Source of the DNA: Petropleomorpha daqingensis | GTDB taxonomy: Bacteria > Actinomycetota > Actinomycetes > Mycobacteriales > Geodermatophilaceae | Assembly (NCBI RefSeq): GCF_013408985.1 | Contig: NZ_JACBZT010000001.1 | Coordinates: forward strand, 3,472,001-3,536,000 | Reading direction: 5' to 3' | Length of the DNA stretch: 64,000 nt | Notes under the pieces: model-generated | What the model saw: the letters and a program-made list of their open reading frames with translations, nothing else | What the model was told of the DNA's origin: nothing | Database searches by the model: none | Part shown: one piece after another, positions 1 to 8,233 of the stretch | Layout: every line of letters begins with the position of its first letter | How positions within the stretch are numbered: the stretch's first letter is position 1 | Program-made: the position numbers and the translations under genes

Positions 1-75
1 GGCGACGAGGCTGCGCCGGGCCAGCTCGGCGAGATCGCCGGGCCAGTCGACGAGGGTGGGGGTCAGGGCGGTCAC
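1..75 (-). CDS. 5' end of an unidentified gene running off the window
   Basis: Reading leftwards from a GTG at 75-73, the frame stays open for 25 codons to the window edge. A good ribosome binding site (GAAGGAG) lies just upstream on the minus strand. The translated start is V-T-A-L-T-P-T-L-V-D-W-P-G-D-L-A-E-L-A, too short for me to recognise a family. It is divergent from the HIT gene, so the 106 bases between them must hold both promoters. Confidence 0.55.
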   Translation of the reverse strand, partial: MTALTPTLVDWPGDLAELARRSLVA

Positions 76-181
76 GGGAGGCTCCTTCGCGCAGTCGGTG
101 CGGACGGCGGAAGGGTGCGAGCGGCCGCTTGACGCCTGCTTGCCGGTGTCTGAACGCCCGGCCCCCCCATAAGGTCGGGGC

Positions 182-550
182 GTGAGCGACTGCCTGTTCT
201 GCCGCATGGTCGCCGGGGAGATCCCGGCCGACGTCGTCCACGAGACCGACCGGGTGCTGGCGTTCCGGGACATCAACCCGCAGGCGCCGACGCACGTCCT
301 GGTCATCCCGAAGGAGCACCACCGCAACCTCGCCGCGCTCGCCGCGGCCGACGCCGAGCTGCTCGCCGCGGTGGCGCGCGCCGCCGGCGAGGTGGCGCGC
401 CAGGAGGGGCTGGTCAGCGACGGCGGCGTCGAGCCCGGCTACCGGGTGGTGACCAACACCGGTCCGGACGCCGGGCAGTCGGTCGACCACGTGCACCTGC
501 ACCTGGTGGGGGGACGGCCGCTGGGCTGGCCGCCCTTCCCGAAGGGCTGA
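182..550 (+). CDS. HIT family nucleotide hydrolase/transferase
   Basis: A 122-residue histidine-triad protein of the Hint type, a family that hydrolyses nucleoside phosphoramidates and related nucleotides in the cytoplasm. The triad HVHLHL (His103, 105, 107) is intact, and Cys4/Cys7 near the N-terminus look like the zinc pair of bacterial Hint proteins. Length is normal. The GTG start has no clear ribosome binding site. A TANNNT-type -10 (TAAGGT, 170-175) ends six bases before it, so the message may be leaderless, as is common in actinobacteria; this is inference. The crotonase gene starts three bases after the stop. Confidence 0.9.
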   Translation: MSDCLFCRMVAGEIPADVVHETDRVLAFRDINPQAPTHVLVIPKEHHRNLAALAAADAELLAAVARAAGEVARQEGLVSDGGVEPGYRVVTNTGPDAGQSVDHVHLHLVGGRPLGWPPFPKG

Positions 551-553
551 GAC

Positions 554-1366
554 GTGACCGAGCCCGTACGCATCGAGCGGGACGGCGACGTCGCCGTCGT
601 CGTCCTGGACAACCCGCCGCTGAACCTGTTCGACGAGGCGACCTTCGCCGGGTTCGAGCGCGCGGTCGGCGAGCTGGTCGGCCTGACCGATCCGGCGCGG
701 CCCGACCGGGCGCGGGCGGTGCTGATCGAGGCCCGCGGCAAGGTCGTCTCCGCCGGTGTCGACGTGCACGAGTTCGACGCGATCGCCTCCTCGCCGGACG
801 CCGTCGCGCGGGGGAGTGCGCTCTGGCGGCGACTGCTGGCGATCAGCCACACGCTGGAGAACCTCCCGGTGCCCACGGTGTTCGCCGCGCACGGGCTGTG
901 CCTGACCGCGGCGTTCGAGATCTCGCTCGCCTGCGACATCCTCCTGGCCGCCGAGCGCGCCGCGTTCGGCCTGGTGGAGATCGTCGTCGGGCTGACGCCG
1001 TCGATGGGCGGCCCGCAGCGGCTCGCCGAGCGCGCCGGACCCGCCCGGGCCAAGGAGCTGATCTTCACCGGCGAGCGCTATCCCGCCGCCGTCCTCGCGG
1101 GGTGGAACGTGGTCAACCGGGTGCTCCCGGACGACGGCTTCGCCGAGGCCGCGCGCGACTACGCGCGCCGGGTCGCGGCCGGGCCCACCGTGGCGCACGC
1201 GGCGACGAAGCGGCTGGTCACCGCGGCGGTCCGGGACGGTGTCCGCGCCGCCGACGAGCTGACCCCGTCGCTGTCGGGCGCGCTGTTCGCCACCGAGGAC
1301 CTGCGCGGCGCGGTCGCGTCCTTCCTCGCCGACGGACCGGGGAAGGCGACCTACACGGGCCGCTGA
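554..1366 (+). CDS. Enoyl-CoA hydratase/isomerase (crotonase) family protein
   Basis: A 270-residue crotonase-fold protein that probably acts on an acyl-CoA. The N-terminal strand VAVVVLDNPPLNLFDEAT and the 'SAGVDVHEF' oxyanion-hole segment are typical. The second oxyanion loop, normally Gly-rich (GGG), reads HGLCLTAAFEIS, so the usual glycines are missing. The region LVEIVVGLTPSMGGPQRL keeps one acidic residue where crotonases carry catalytic Glu. The altered loop makes the exact reaction (hydratase, isomerase or other) uncertain. It starts three bases after the HIT gene and is probably co-transcribed. Confidence 0.85.
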   Translation: MTEPVRIERDGDVAVVVLDNPPLNLFDEATFAGFERAVGELVGLTDPARPDRARAVLIEARGKVVSAGVDVHEFDAIASSPDAVARGSALWRRLLAISHTLENLPVPTVFAAHGLCLTAAFEISLACDILLAAERAAFGLVEIVVGLTPSMGGPQRLAERAGPARAKELIFTGERYPAAVLAGWNVVNRVLPDDGFAEAARDYARRVAAGPTVAHAATKRLVTAAVRDGVRAADELTPSLSGALFATEDLRGAVASFLADGPGKATYTGR

Positions 1367-1390
1367 CCTGCCCCCGGACGGGTCAAAGCG

Positions 1391-1420
1391 GAGGTTCTCG
1401 TCGCCGCCCGCGGGTAGACT
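1391..1420 (+). promoter_or_regulatory. Candidate promoter for the phoH operon
   Basis: A TANNNT -10 hexamer, TAGACT, lies at 1415-1420. GAGGTT about 18 bases upstream is a weak -35. It lies about 50 bases before the phoH start and after the crotonase stop, where a promoter for the phoH-ybeY-corC operon is expected. It is a pattern match only. Confidence 0.35.
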
Positions 1421-1466
1421 TCACAGGGTCCGTAGCCCCGTAGCAGGAAGGCAGGGTCGAGGGTTC

Positions 1467-3665
1467 TTGCCCGACACCGCCCCAGGCGCCCCAGCCGCCG
1501 GTCTCCCCACGTCCCGTGAGGCCTCGGCGCGGGCCGCCGCCACGGACGACGCCCCGCTCGCGACGCAGCCGGCCGCCGTCCGGACCACCATCACCGTTCC
1601 CCAGTCCGTCTCGATGGTCGCCCTCCTGGGCTCCGGCGACGAGCTGCTGCGCCTCGTCGAGGCCGAGGTCGACGCCGACGTCCACGTGCGCGGCAACGAG
1701 ATCGCCGTCACCGGGCAGCCGGCCGACAACGCCTTCGCCGTCCGCGTCTTCGACGAGCTGATCGCGCTGCTCGGCACCGGCCAGCAGCTGCGCCCCGACT
1801 CGGTGCGCCGGGTCATCGGCATGCTGCGCAGCGGCGGCTCCGAGCGCCCGGCCGACGTCCTGTCGCTGGACATCATCAGCCGGCGCGGCCGCACCATCCG
1901 GCCCAAGACGCTGAACCAGAAGCGCTACGTCGACGCGATCGACGCGCACACGATCGTCTTCGGCATCGGCCCGGCCGGTACCGGCAAGACCTACCTGGCC
2001 ATGGCCAAGGCCGTGCAGGCGCTGCAGACCAAGCAGGTCAACCGGATCATCCTGACCCGGCCCGCGGTCGAGGCCGGCGAGCGGCTGGGCTACCTGCCCG
2101 GCACGCTGTCGGAGAAGATCGACCCGTACCTGCGGCCGCTGTACGACGCGCTGCACGACATGGTCGACCCGGAGTCGATCCCCCGGCTCATGCAGGCCGG
2201 CACGATCGAGGTCGCGCCGCTGGCGTACATGCGTGGCCGAGCTCAGCCGTACCGCTCGGAGGTCCTCACTCCAGAAGGCTTCGTTCCGATCGGCACGCTG
2301 CGAGTCGGCGACCTCGTCATCGGGTCCGACGGAACTCCGACGCCGGTCCTCGGCGTCTACCCCCAGGGCGTCAAGCAGGTGTACCGGGTCGCGACGCAGG
2401 ATGGCGCGTGGACCCTGGCCTGCGGCGAACACCTCTGGACAGTCGCCACTCCAGAGGACAAGCGGCGTGGGAAGACTCGCACGCTCGAGACGCAGGAAAT
2501 GGTCGGAAAGCTGCGGCGGGGAGCGATCCGTCGTTACGAACTGCCGTTGGTGCAGCCCGTGCACTTCGAGCCCACGGACGTTCCCCTCGACCCCTACGCG
2601 CTGGGCCTCCTCTTGGGCGACGGATGCCTCACGACGACCACGACGCCTGCCTTCTCGACTGCCGATCCTGAACTGGCCGTGGCGCTCGAGCATGCCCTTG
2701 ACGGCATCTCGGTGGAGCGCAGGAGCGGCTACGACTACGTCCTTCGCCATCGCGACGGTGGTCGCGGCGGCCTGCGGATCGCCAATCCGGTGACCGTCGT
2801 CCTGCGCCAGTTGGACCTCGCGGGTACGACGTCTGCCACGAAGTTCGTCCCTGAGAACTACTTGCGAAACTCGGTGACCGTACGGACGGCCGTCCTGCAA
2901 GGGCTGCTGGATTCGGACGGCGGCCCGGTGACGCAGACAGGCCGGACGTGTCGGATCCAGTACACGACGACATCCCCAGGTCTCAAGGACGACGTCACGT
3001 TCCTGGTCCGCTCGTTGGGCGGTGTCGTCTACACCCGCTTGCGTGAGTCCGCGGGACGTCCACCGGGCAGGGCGAACGGCCGGCCGGTCGAGTACCGCGA
3101 AGATGCCTACATTCTCGACATCCGCCTCCCGGCGGACATCCAGCCGTTCCGTCTGACGCGCAAGCGCAGGGCCTACGAGCTGGCGGGCGGCGGGCGGCCG
3201 ATGCGGTTCATCGACAGCATCGAGCCCATCGGCGAGATGGACACCCTGTGCATCCAGGTGGGCGCGCAGGACTCGCTCTACGTGACCGACGACTTCCTGG
3301 TCACGCACAACACGCTGAACGACGCGTTCGTCATCCTCGACGAGGCGCAGAACACGACCGCCGAGCAGATGAAGATGTTCCTGACGCGGCTCGGATTCGG
3401 TTCGAAGATCGTGGTCACCGGAGACGTCACGCAGGTCGATCTCCCCGGCGGCGCGCAGAGCGGGCTGAAGATCGTCCGAGAGATCCTCGACGGGATCGAC
3501 GACGTGCACTTCGCGAACCTGACCAGTTCGGACGTCGTCCGGCACCGGCTGGTCGGCGACATCGTCGACGCCTACGAGCGCTGGGACAACGCCAAGCAGC
3601 AGCAGAACCGGCCCGCGTCCGGGCCGCCCGTGCGCGCCAACCGCCCGCGCCGGCAGGGGAGCTGA
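1467..3665 (+). CDS. phoH: PhoH-like ATPase, interrupted by an in-frame intein
   Basis: A 732-codon frame encodes PhoH (about 375 residues) split by a 357-residue intein. The N-extein has a KH-like N-terminal region and the Walker A motif GPAGTGKT (168-175). The C-extein restarts at [13 protein letters not shown], the Walker B strand. PhoH proteins are cytoplasmic P-loop ATPases linked to RNA metabolism. Neighbours ybeY and the CBS protein follow as in the conserved actinobacterial operon, with ybeY starting five bases after the stop. A TTG start is chosen because it follows a GAGGG-type site and gives the usual N-terminal length; the next in-frame ATG (about 1614) would remove conserved sequence. 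Splicing must occur to restore the ATPase. Confidence 0.93.
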   Translation: MPDTAPGAPAAGLPTSREASARAAATDDAPLATQPAAVRTTITVPQSVSMVALLGSGDELLRLVEAEVDADVHVRGNEIAVTGQPADNAFAVRVFDELIALLGTGQQLRPDSVRRVIGMLRSGGSERPADVLSLDIISRRGRTIRPKTLNQKRYVDAIDAHTIVFGIGPAGTGKTYLAMAKAVQALQTKQVNRIILTRPAVEAGERLGYLPGTLSEKIDPYLRPLYDALHDMVDPESIPRLMQAGTIEVAPLAYMRGRAQPYRSEVLTPEGFVPIGTLRVGDLVIGSDGTPTPVLGVYPQGVKQVYRVATQDGAWTLACGEHLWTVATPEDKRRGKTRTLETQEMVGKLRRGAIRRYELPLVQPVHFEPTDVPLDPYALGLLLGDGCLTTTTTPAFSTADPELAVALEHALDGISVERRSGYDYVLRHRDGGRGGLRIANPVTVVLRQLDLAGTTSATKFVPENYLRNSVTVRTAVLQGLLDSDGGPVTQTGRTCRIQYTTTSPGLKDDVTFLVRSLGGVVYTRLRESAGRPPGRANGRPVEYREDAYILDIRLPADIQPFRLTRKRRAYELAGGGRPMRFIDSIEPIGEMDTLCIQVGAQDSLYVTDDFLVTHNTLNDAFVILDEAQNTTAEQMKMFLTRLGFGSKIVVTGDVTQVDLPGGAQSGLKIVREILDGIDDVHFANLTSSDVVRHRLVGDIVDAYERWDNAKQQQNRPASGPPVRANRPRRQGS
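2241..3311 (+). mobile_element. Class 3 intein with LAGLIDADG homing endonuclease, inserted in PhoH
   Basis: The insert occupies PhoH codons 259-615 (357 residues), between MRGR and TLNDAF just before Walker B. It begins with Ala, not Cys or Ser, so there is no N-terminal nucleophile. It carries the three hallmark residues of class 3 inteins: Trp66 in block B (GEHLW), Cys337 in block F (DTLCIQV) and Thr355 before the terminal His-Asn (VTHN); the +1 residue is Thr. Two dodecapeptide motifs, LGLLLGDGC (about 121-129) and LQGLLDSDG (about 219-227), keep their acidic residues, so the homing endonuclease looks intact. Codon use is slightly less GC-biased than in the extein. Confidence 0.93.
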
Positions 3666-3670
3666 GCGAC

Positions 3671-4174
3671 ATGCCCGTCGAGGTCGCCAACGAGAGCGAG
3701 ATCGCCGTCGACGAGGCCGAGCTGGCCGGCATCTGCCGGTACGTGCTGGCCCAGCTCGAGGTGAACCCGCTCGCCGAGCTGTCGGTGCTGTGCGTCGACC
3801 CGGACTACATGAGCACCCTGCACGAGCGGTGGATGGGGGAGAAGGGCCCCACCGACGTGCTGGCCTTCCCCATGGACGAGCTCGACACCGCCCGGCCCGA
3901 CGACCCCGATCCGGGGCCGGCGCTGCTGGGGGACGTCGTCCTGTGCCCCTCGGTGGCGGTCCGCCAGGCGCGCGCCGCCGGCCACTCGATGGACGACGAG
4001 CTCGTCCTGCTGGCCACCCACGGCGTGCTGCACCTGCTGGGCTACGACCACATGGAGCCCGAGGAGGAGAAGGAGATGTTCGGCCTGCAGCAGAAGCTGA
4101 TCGACGGCTGGCGCTCCGCCCCGCGCGAGCCGGTCACCGGCGAGCCGACGGCCAAGGAGACGGGGCCCCGATGA
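3671..4174 (+). CDS. ybeY: Endoribonuclease YbeY
   Basis: A 167-residue zinc-dependent RNase/rRNA maturation factor involved in 16S rRNA 3'-end processing and ribosome quality control. The zinc motif H-x3-H-x5-H is intact in [12 protein letters not shown] (His117, 121, 127). The conserved segment [12 protein letters not shown] and the GDVV strand are also present. Its C-terminus extends about 15 residues past the zinc motif region, as is common in actinobacteria. The stop overlaps the next gene's start (ATGA), indicating translational coupling with the CBS-domain protein. Confidence 0.95.
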   Translation: MPVEVANESEIAVDEAELAGICRYVLAQLEVNPLAELSVLCVDPDYMSTLHERWMGEKGPTDVLAFPMDELDTARPDDPDPGPALLGDVVLCPSVAVRQARAAGHSMDDELVLLATHGVLHLLGYDHMEPEEEKEMFGLQQKLIDGWRSAPREPVTGEPTAKETGPR

Positions 4175-5520
4175 GCCCCGGCGCGGTCACCCTGCTGGTG
4201 ATCGCCATCTGCCTGGTCCCGCTGGCCGGGCTGTTCGGCGCGATGGACGCCGCCCTGCAGCGGGTGTCCAAGGCCCGCGTCGAGGAGATGCGCCGCGAGG
4301 GGATCAAGCGCGCGAAGGCCCTGGAGCAGGTCGTCGAGGACCGTGCCCGGCACGTCTCCCTGCTCCTGCTGCTGCGGATCGTCTGCGAGACGCTCGCCAC
4401 GGTGCTGGTCACGCTGCTCCTGTTCGACCTGTGGGGCGGCGGCTGGCGGGCGGTGATCGCCGCGGTCGCGATCATGACCGTGGTCAGCTACGTGCTGGTC
4501 GGCGTCGGCCCGCGGACCCTCGGCCGGCAGCACGCCTACGGCGTCGCCCTGCACACCGCGGGCCTGATGAAGCTGCTCGGCCGCGTGCTGGGGCCGATCG
4601 CCACGCTGCTGATCTTCATCGGCAACGCGATCACGCCCGGCCGCGGCTTCCGCGACGGGCCGTTCTCCTCCGAGGTCGAGCTGCGCGAGCTGGTCGACAT
4701 GGCCGAGGAGCGCGGCGTCGTGGAGTCCGGCGAGCGCAACATGATCCACTCGGTGTTCGAGCTCGGCGACACCATCGCCCGCGAGGTGATGGTCCCGCGC
4801 ACCGACGTCGTGTGGATCGAGCGGCACAAGACGGTCCGCCAGGCGCTCGCCCTCGCGCTGCGCAGCGGGTTCAGCCGGATCCCGGTCATCGGCGAGAACG
4901 TCGACGACGTCGTCGGGGTGGTCTACCTCAAGGACCTCGTCCGGCGGTCCCAGAACAGCACCGACCGCAACGGCACCAAGACCAGCGGGCCGCGGGTCGA
5001 GGAGCTCATGCGCCCGCCGACGTTCGTGCCGGAGTCCAAGCCGGTCGACGAACTGCTGCGCGACATGCAGGCGCAGCGGATCCACATCGCGATCGTGGTC
5101 GACGAGTACGGCGGCTTCGCCGGGCTGGTCACCATCGAGGACATCCTCGAGGAGATCGTCGGCGAGATCGCCGACGAGCACGACCGCTTCCAGCGGCCGC
5201 CGGTCGAGGAGCTGCCCGACGGCTCGGTGCGGGTCACCGCGCTGCTGCCGGTGCAGGACCTCGCCGAGGTCTTCCCCGGCGTCGAGGTGCCCGAGGACGA
5301 CGACGTCGAGACCGTCGGCGGCCTGCTCGCCCGCGCGCTGGGGCGGGTGCCGATCGAGGGGTCCGCCGCCGAGGTGGCCGGGCTGCGGCTGGTCGCCGAG
5401 AGCACCGGCGGCCGGCGCAACCGGATCGACACGCTGCTCATCTGCCGGGTGCCCGAGCCCGAGGACGGCGAGGCGGCCGAACCCGCCCGCGCGGAGGAAC
5501 CGGCCGCCGTGGAAGGCTGA
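4171..5520 (+). CDS. CorC/HlyC-type membrane protein with DUF21 and CBS domains
   Basis: A 449-residue protein of the HlyC/CorC (CNNM-like) family, associated with Mg2+/Co2+ homeostasis. The start is the ATG overlapping the ybeY stop. The N-terminal DUF21 region has about three to four hydrophobic segments (residues 1-25, 65-95, 100-125, 140-155). It is followed by two CBS motifs (containing [13 protein letters not shown] and [19 protein letters not shown]) and a C-terminal CorC/HlyC domain (about 350-425). It corresponds in position to the gene between ybeY and era in the conserved actinobacterial cluster. The acidic, Ala-rich tail is probably disordered. Confidence 0.9.
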   Translation: MSPGAVTLLVIAICLVPLAGLFGAMDAALQRVSKARVEEMRREGIKRAKALEQVVEDRARHVSLLLLLRIVCETLATVLVTLLLFDLWGGGWRAVIAAVAIMTVVSYVLVGVGPRTLGRQHAYGVALHTAGLMKLLGRVLGPIATLLIFIGNAITPGRGFRDGPFSSEVELRELVDMAEERGVVESGERNMIHSVFELGDTIAREVMVPRTDVVWIERHKTVRQALALALRSGFSRIPVIGENVDDVVGVVYLKDLVRRSQNSTDRNGTKTSGPRVEELMRPPTFVPESKPVDELLRDMQAQRIHIAIVVDEYGGFAGLVTIEDILEEIVGEIADEHDRFQRPPVEELPDGSVRVTALLPVQDLAEVFPGVEVPEDDDVETVGGLLARALGRVPIEGSAAEVAGLRLVAESTGGRRNRIDTLLICRVPEPEDGEAAEPARAEEPAAVEG

Positions 5521-5526
5521 CGCCTC

Positions 5527-5886
5527 GTGTCAGAACTCGACCCCGAGGACGCCAAGCTCGTCACGCTCGCCCGCTCGGCCCGCGGCCGCACCGGTGCACC
5601 GGAGGGGGCCGCGGTCCGCGACACCGACGGTCGCACCTACCTCGCGGCCGGCGTCGCGCTGCCGTCGCTGCGGCTGTCCGCGCTGCAGGCCGCCGTCGCC
5701 GCCGCCGTGTCCAGCGGGGTGACCGGGCTCGAGGCCGCCGCGGTGGTCAGCGAGTCCGAGGCCGTCGAGCAGGACGGGCTGGCCGCCGTCCGCGACCTGA
5801 CGCCGTCCGCCCCCGTGCTCCTCGCCGCCCCCGACGGCACCCTCAAGGGGACTTTTGGCACCCTCAAGGGGACTTTTTCGGGCTGA
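5527..5886 (+). CDS. Deaminase-like protein lacking zinc ligands
   Basis: A 119-residue protein in the position of the conserved small gene between the CBS protein and era (annotated as a cytidine-deaminase-like protein in other actinobacteria). The secondary-structure pattern fits the cytidine deaminase fold (RTYLAAGVALPSLRLSALQAA). The protein has no cysteine, and the usual zinc-binding H/C-x-E and P-C-x2-C motifs are absent, so it is probably not an active deaminase. The GTG start is six bases after the upstream stop. The C-terminal 14 residues come from a 21-bp tandem duplication, which also forms the end of the convergent gene. Confidence 0.7.
   Translation: MSELDPEDAKLVTLARSARGRTGAPEGAAVRDTDGRTYLAAGVALPSLRLSALQAAVAAAVSSGVTGLEAAAVVSESEAVEQDGLAAVRDLTPSAPVLLAAPDGTLKGTFGTLKGTFSG
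5836..5877. repeat. Two perfect tandem copies of a 21-bp unit at a convergent gene boundary
   Basis: The unit GGCACCCTCAAGGGGACTTT(T) occurs twice in a row. The core CCCTCAAGGGG can fold into a small hairpin followed by a T run, so each unit resembles a miniature terminator. It encodes the repeated G-T-L-K-G-T-F tail of the deaminase-like protein and overlaps the last codons of the opposite DUF1801 gene. Confidence 0.85.
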
Positions 5887-6235
5887 AGTCCCGCTTGGCG
5901 AGGGCGTCGCGGACGTAACCGGCCACGGCACCGGGGTCGATCTCGGCGCCGAACGGGAAGTCCCACGTCATCAGGTGCGAGCTGCCGGCCCGGAGCACCC
6001 CGAGCGGGTCGTCGAGCAGCACCCCCTGCAGGAACCGCAGCTGCACGCCGCGGGTGCTGGTGCCGACGGCGATGATCCAGTTCCGCCACTTCGCGTCGAG
6101 CGTGTACATGACCATCCGGTACTTCACGGCGACGTCGAAGCCCGGCTCGACGCCCCGGATCGCCGCGTCCAGCGCCCGCACGATCGGGTGCGCCGCCTCC
6201 TCCTGCCCGGCGAGGTAGTCGTCGACCACGCTCAC
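5864..6235 (-). CDS. DUF1801 domain protein
   Basis: A 123-residue protein resembling the DUF1801/YdhG family: an N-terminal helix (DDYLAGQEEAAHPIVRALDA) followed by the KYRMVMYTLDAKW core, an RNWIIAVGTSTRG strand and a C-terminal helix ending in LAKRDF. The family has a small alpha/beta fold and no well-established biochemical role. The GTG start overlaps the stop of the upstream minus-strand gene by four bases, so the two are coupled. Its 3' end overlaps the tail of the convergent deaminase-like gene by 23 bases, inside the tandem repeat. Confidence 0.75.
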   Translation of the reverse strand: MSVVDDYLAGQEEAAHPIVRALDAAIRGVEPGFDVAVKYRMVMYTLDAKWRNWIIAVGTSTRGVQLRFLQGVLLDDPLGVLRAGSSHLMTWDFPFGAEIDPGAVAGYVRDALAKRDFSPKKSP

Positions 6236-6474
6236 AGCGCACCGTCGCGGGCCCAGGTCTCCATGGCCGCCCGGATCGGCCGCGGCGCGAGCAGCAGCAC
6301 CGGCCGCAGCTCCTCCCAGCCCGGCTCCTTGCAGCGCATCGCGTAGGCCTGGTGCTCGGCGTCCACCGGGTTGGCCAGGTCGAGCCCGCCGCCGTCCTCA
6401 CCGGACAGCTGCAGGTGGTAGAGCCACTCGGTGCCGTCGGCATCGGTGTGCCGGAAGGTCGCCTCGAACGCCAT
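6232..6474 (-). CDS. Small DUF6176-like protein, start uncertain, possibly N-terminally truncated
   Basis: From the ATG at 6474 the product is 80 residues. The similarity-like segment (R-Y-E-E-C-L-D-T-L-S-A-E-R) extends upstream of that ATG. A strong AGGAGGAGG site lies near 6530-6541, but the codon it points to is CTG at 6522-6520, and no ATG, GTG or TTG is in frame nearby. The residues around WLYHLQLSGEDGG and PVDAEHQAYAMRC remind me of DUF6176 proteins, which are longer. The gene may use a CTG start, or may have lost its 5' end. It is translationally coupled to the DUF1801 gene. Bases 6523-6626 hold no other gene that I can see. Confidence 0.5.
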   Translation of the reverse strand: MAFEATFRHTDADGTEWLYHLQLSGEDGGGLDLANPVDAEHQAYAMRCKEPGWEELRPVLLLAPRPIRAAMETWARDGAL

Positions 6475-6626
6475 CCGCTCGGCCGAGAGGGTGTCCAGGC
6501 ACTCCTCGTAGCGCTGGTGCAGCGGTAAGGACCTCCTCCTCCCCACTCCTCGCACGCTCGGAGCGGTGCCCTGGAGGAGGCCGGCCGGGGGCCACGAACC
6601 GCGGCACCGGGAAGCGCGCCCGCCCG

Positions 6627-7217
6627 TCACAGCGGGCGGTCCAGCGCGTCGGCGAACGCCTCCGGGTCGCGCACCCAGACGGTGAGCGCCCGGTCGGTCA
6701 CGGTGTCGGGCGCCAGGTGCCGGACGGCGACCCGCGTGCGCCCGGGCCACCACCCGCCGCGCCCGCGCGCCCGCGGCCAGTCCGCCGGCGGCGCCCCGAC
6801 GACGACCTCGCGCACCAGCGACAGCGGGACCACACCGAACGACGACGCCCGCCGCAACCCGGCGATGTCGGTGGACAGCGCGGTGTCGGACACGGTCAGC
6901 CGCCCGGTCGAGCCCAGCACCACCAGCACGGCCAGGACGACGACCAGCGGCAGCTCGTCGGTCACCGCGGACGCGCCGTCCCGGATCCCGATCACGGCCA
7001 GCCAGACCGCGGCCGCCACCAGCACCAGGACGACGACGACCCAGCGGGCGGCATCGAACTGCCAGTACCGCAGCGGCGCCGGCGTGACCGTGACGCTGCG
7101 CCGCGGCCGACGGGGGAAGAGGAAGCCGAAGGACGCCACCCCCGCCAGGTGCCGCTCCCGCTCGCGCGCCGCGCGCACCGCCAGTGGTTCCTCGCCGCGC
7201 CGCGTCCGTCCCGCCAC
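6627..7217 (-). CDS. Two-TM membrane protein with PH-like/DUF3093-like C-terminal domain
   Basis: A 196-residue protein: a basic cytoplasmic N-terminus, two adjacent membrane helices (about residues 52-72 and 80-98), then a soluble domain beginning GRLTVSDTALSTDIAGLRR. The domain has the strand pattern of PH-like modules and is loosely similar to the actinobacterial DUF3093 proteins. The GTG start at 7217 has a GGGAGG site about eight bases upstream. No catalytic motif is visible and I cannot assign a function. It lies between two apparently accessory genes on the same strand. Confidence 0.65.
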   Translation of the reverse strand: MAGRTRRGEEPLAVRAARERERHLAGVASFGFLFPRRPRRSVTVTPAPLRYWQFDAARWVVVVLVLVAAAVWLAVIGIRDGASAVTDELPLVVVLAVLVVLGSTGRLTVSDTALSTDIAGLRRASSFGVVPLSLVREVVVGAPPADWPRARGRGGWWPGRTRVAVRHLAPDTVTDRALTVWVRDPEAFADALDRPL

Positions 7218-7252
7218 GCCCCGGATCCTCCCAGGTGCCGGAGCCGGCGCCG

Positions 7253-8140
7253 TCAGGTGATGGGCCGCGGCGTGAGCTCGTCGAAGCGCTCCACGGCGTC
7301 CTCGGTCGGCCCGTCCGCCGGTACGTAGGTGACCATCCGCAGCCCGGTGCCGGGGCTGAGCCAGCCGTGCGTGAAGGTGAACTGCAGCAGGCCGAGGTCG
7401 CGGTGCAGCACCCGTTTGCGCGCGGTCTCCGGCTGCGCGACGTCGTGCCGGGCCCACAGCGCCGCGAACGCGGGTGACACCTGGTGCAGCCGCTTGACCA
7501 GGCACTTGTACGCGGGATCGGCAACGTGTTCGGCAATGGACGCGCGCAGCTGCGCCACCATCCGCCCGCGCGCCTCGTCCCGGTCGACGAAGCACTTGCT
7601 CGTCGTCTCCTTGGCGAAGATCAGCCAGAGCGAGTTGCGCTCCTCGAGCGGCAGCCCGTCGACGTCGCCGACGAGCACGCGGTACGCGCGGTTGGTCGCC
7701 AGCAGGTCGTAGCGGCCGTTGGTGACGAACGCCGGGAACGGGTGCAGCTTGTCCAGGACGGCGCGCACCTCCGGGCTGACCACCTGCGCGTCGCCCTCGG
7801 ACGGCGGAACGGCCGCGCCGGCGAGGACGAACAGGTGCCGCCGCTCGTGCGGGTCCAGCCGCAGCTCCCGGGCGATCGCCTCGAGGACCTGCTCGGACAC
7901 GTGGATGTCCCGGCCCTGCTCCAGCCACGTGTACCAGGTGACCCCGACGCCGGCGAGCAGCGCGACCTCCTCGCGGCGCAGCCCGGGAGTGCGCCGGCGG
8001 CCGCCCGCCGGCAGGCCGACGTCGGCGGGTGCCAACCGCTCGCGGCGGCTGCGCAGGAAGTCCGCCAGCTCGCGCCGGCGCAGCTCGTCCGGGACCGGGG
8101 GTGCGGGACGGGCGGGGACGGTCGTCGTCACGCCGTCCAT
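7253..8140 (-). CDS. XRE-family transcriptional regulator with MmyB-like C-terminal domain
   Basis: A 295-residue regulator. An N-terminal helix-turn-helix (about residues 20-85, including RRTPGLRREEVALLAGVGVT and WYTWLEQGRDI) is characteristic of the large actinobacterial MmyB-type family. The C-terminal ligand-binding region (about 105-280) contains PAFVTNGRYDLLATNRAYR and a terminal HGWLSPGTGLRM segment. It is divergent from the MFS transporter, and two perfect TGGTACCA palindromes sit between the genes. By analogy with this common arrangement it is likely a repressor of the exporter and of itself. Confidence 0.9.
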   Translation of the reverse strand: MDGVTTTVPARPAPPVPDELRRRELADFLRSRRERLAPADVGLPAGGRRRTPGLRREEVALLAGVGVTWYTWLEQGRDIHVSEQVLEAIARELRLDPHERRHLFVLAGAAVPPSEGDAQVVSPEVRAVLDKLHPFPAFVTNGRYDLLATNRAYRVLVGDVDGLPLEERNSLWLIFAKETTSKCFVDRDEARGRMVAQLRASIAEHVADPAYKCLVKRLHQVSPAFAALWARHDVAQPETARKRVLHRDLGLLQFTFTHGWLSPGTGLRMVTYVPADGPTEDAVERFDELTPRPIT

Positions 8141-8175
8141 GCTGGTCCTCCGCCGAGGCGGGTGCCAGGTGCTGC

Positions 8176-8206
8176 TGGTACCAGGATGAGCACTGTCTTG
8201 GTACCA
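8176..8206. promoter_or_regulatory. Twin TGGTACCA palindromes, candidate operator
   Basis: Two identical 8-bp self-complementary sites, TGGTACCA, lie at 8176-8183 and 8199-8206. Their starts are 23 bp apart, about two helical turns. They lie between the divergent XRE regulator and MFS genes, 28 bases from the transporter start. The position and dyad symmetry fit an operator bound by the XRE protein; no binding data are available. Confidence 0.55.
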
Positions 8207-8233
8207 CCCTCGCGGCGCCCGCAAGGTCGGGTC

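Noticed and set aside
1383-3545. A 720-codon minus-strand frame opposite phoH
   Set aside because: Antisense shadow of the phoH/intein gene; composition is unlike a folded protein.
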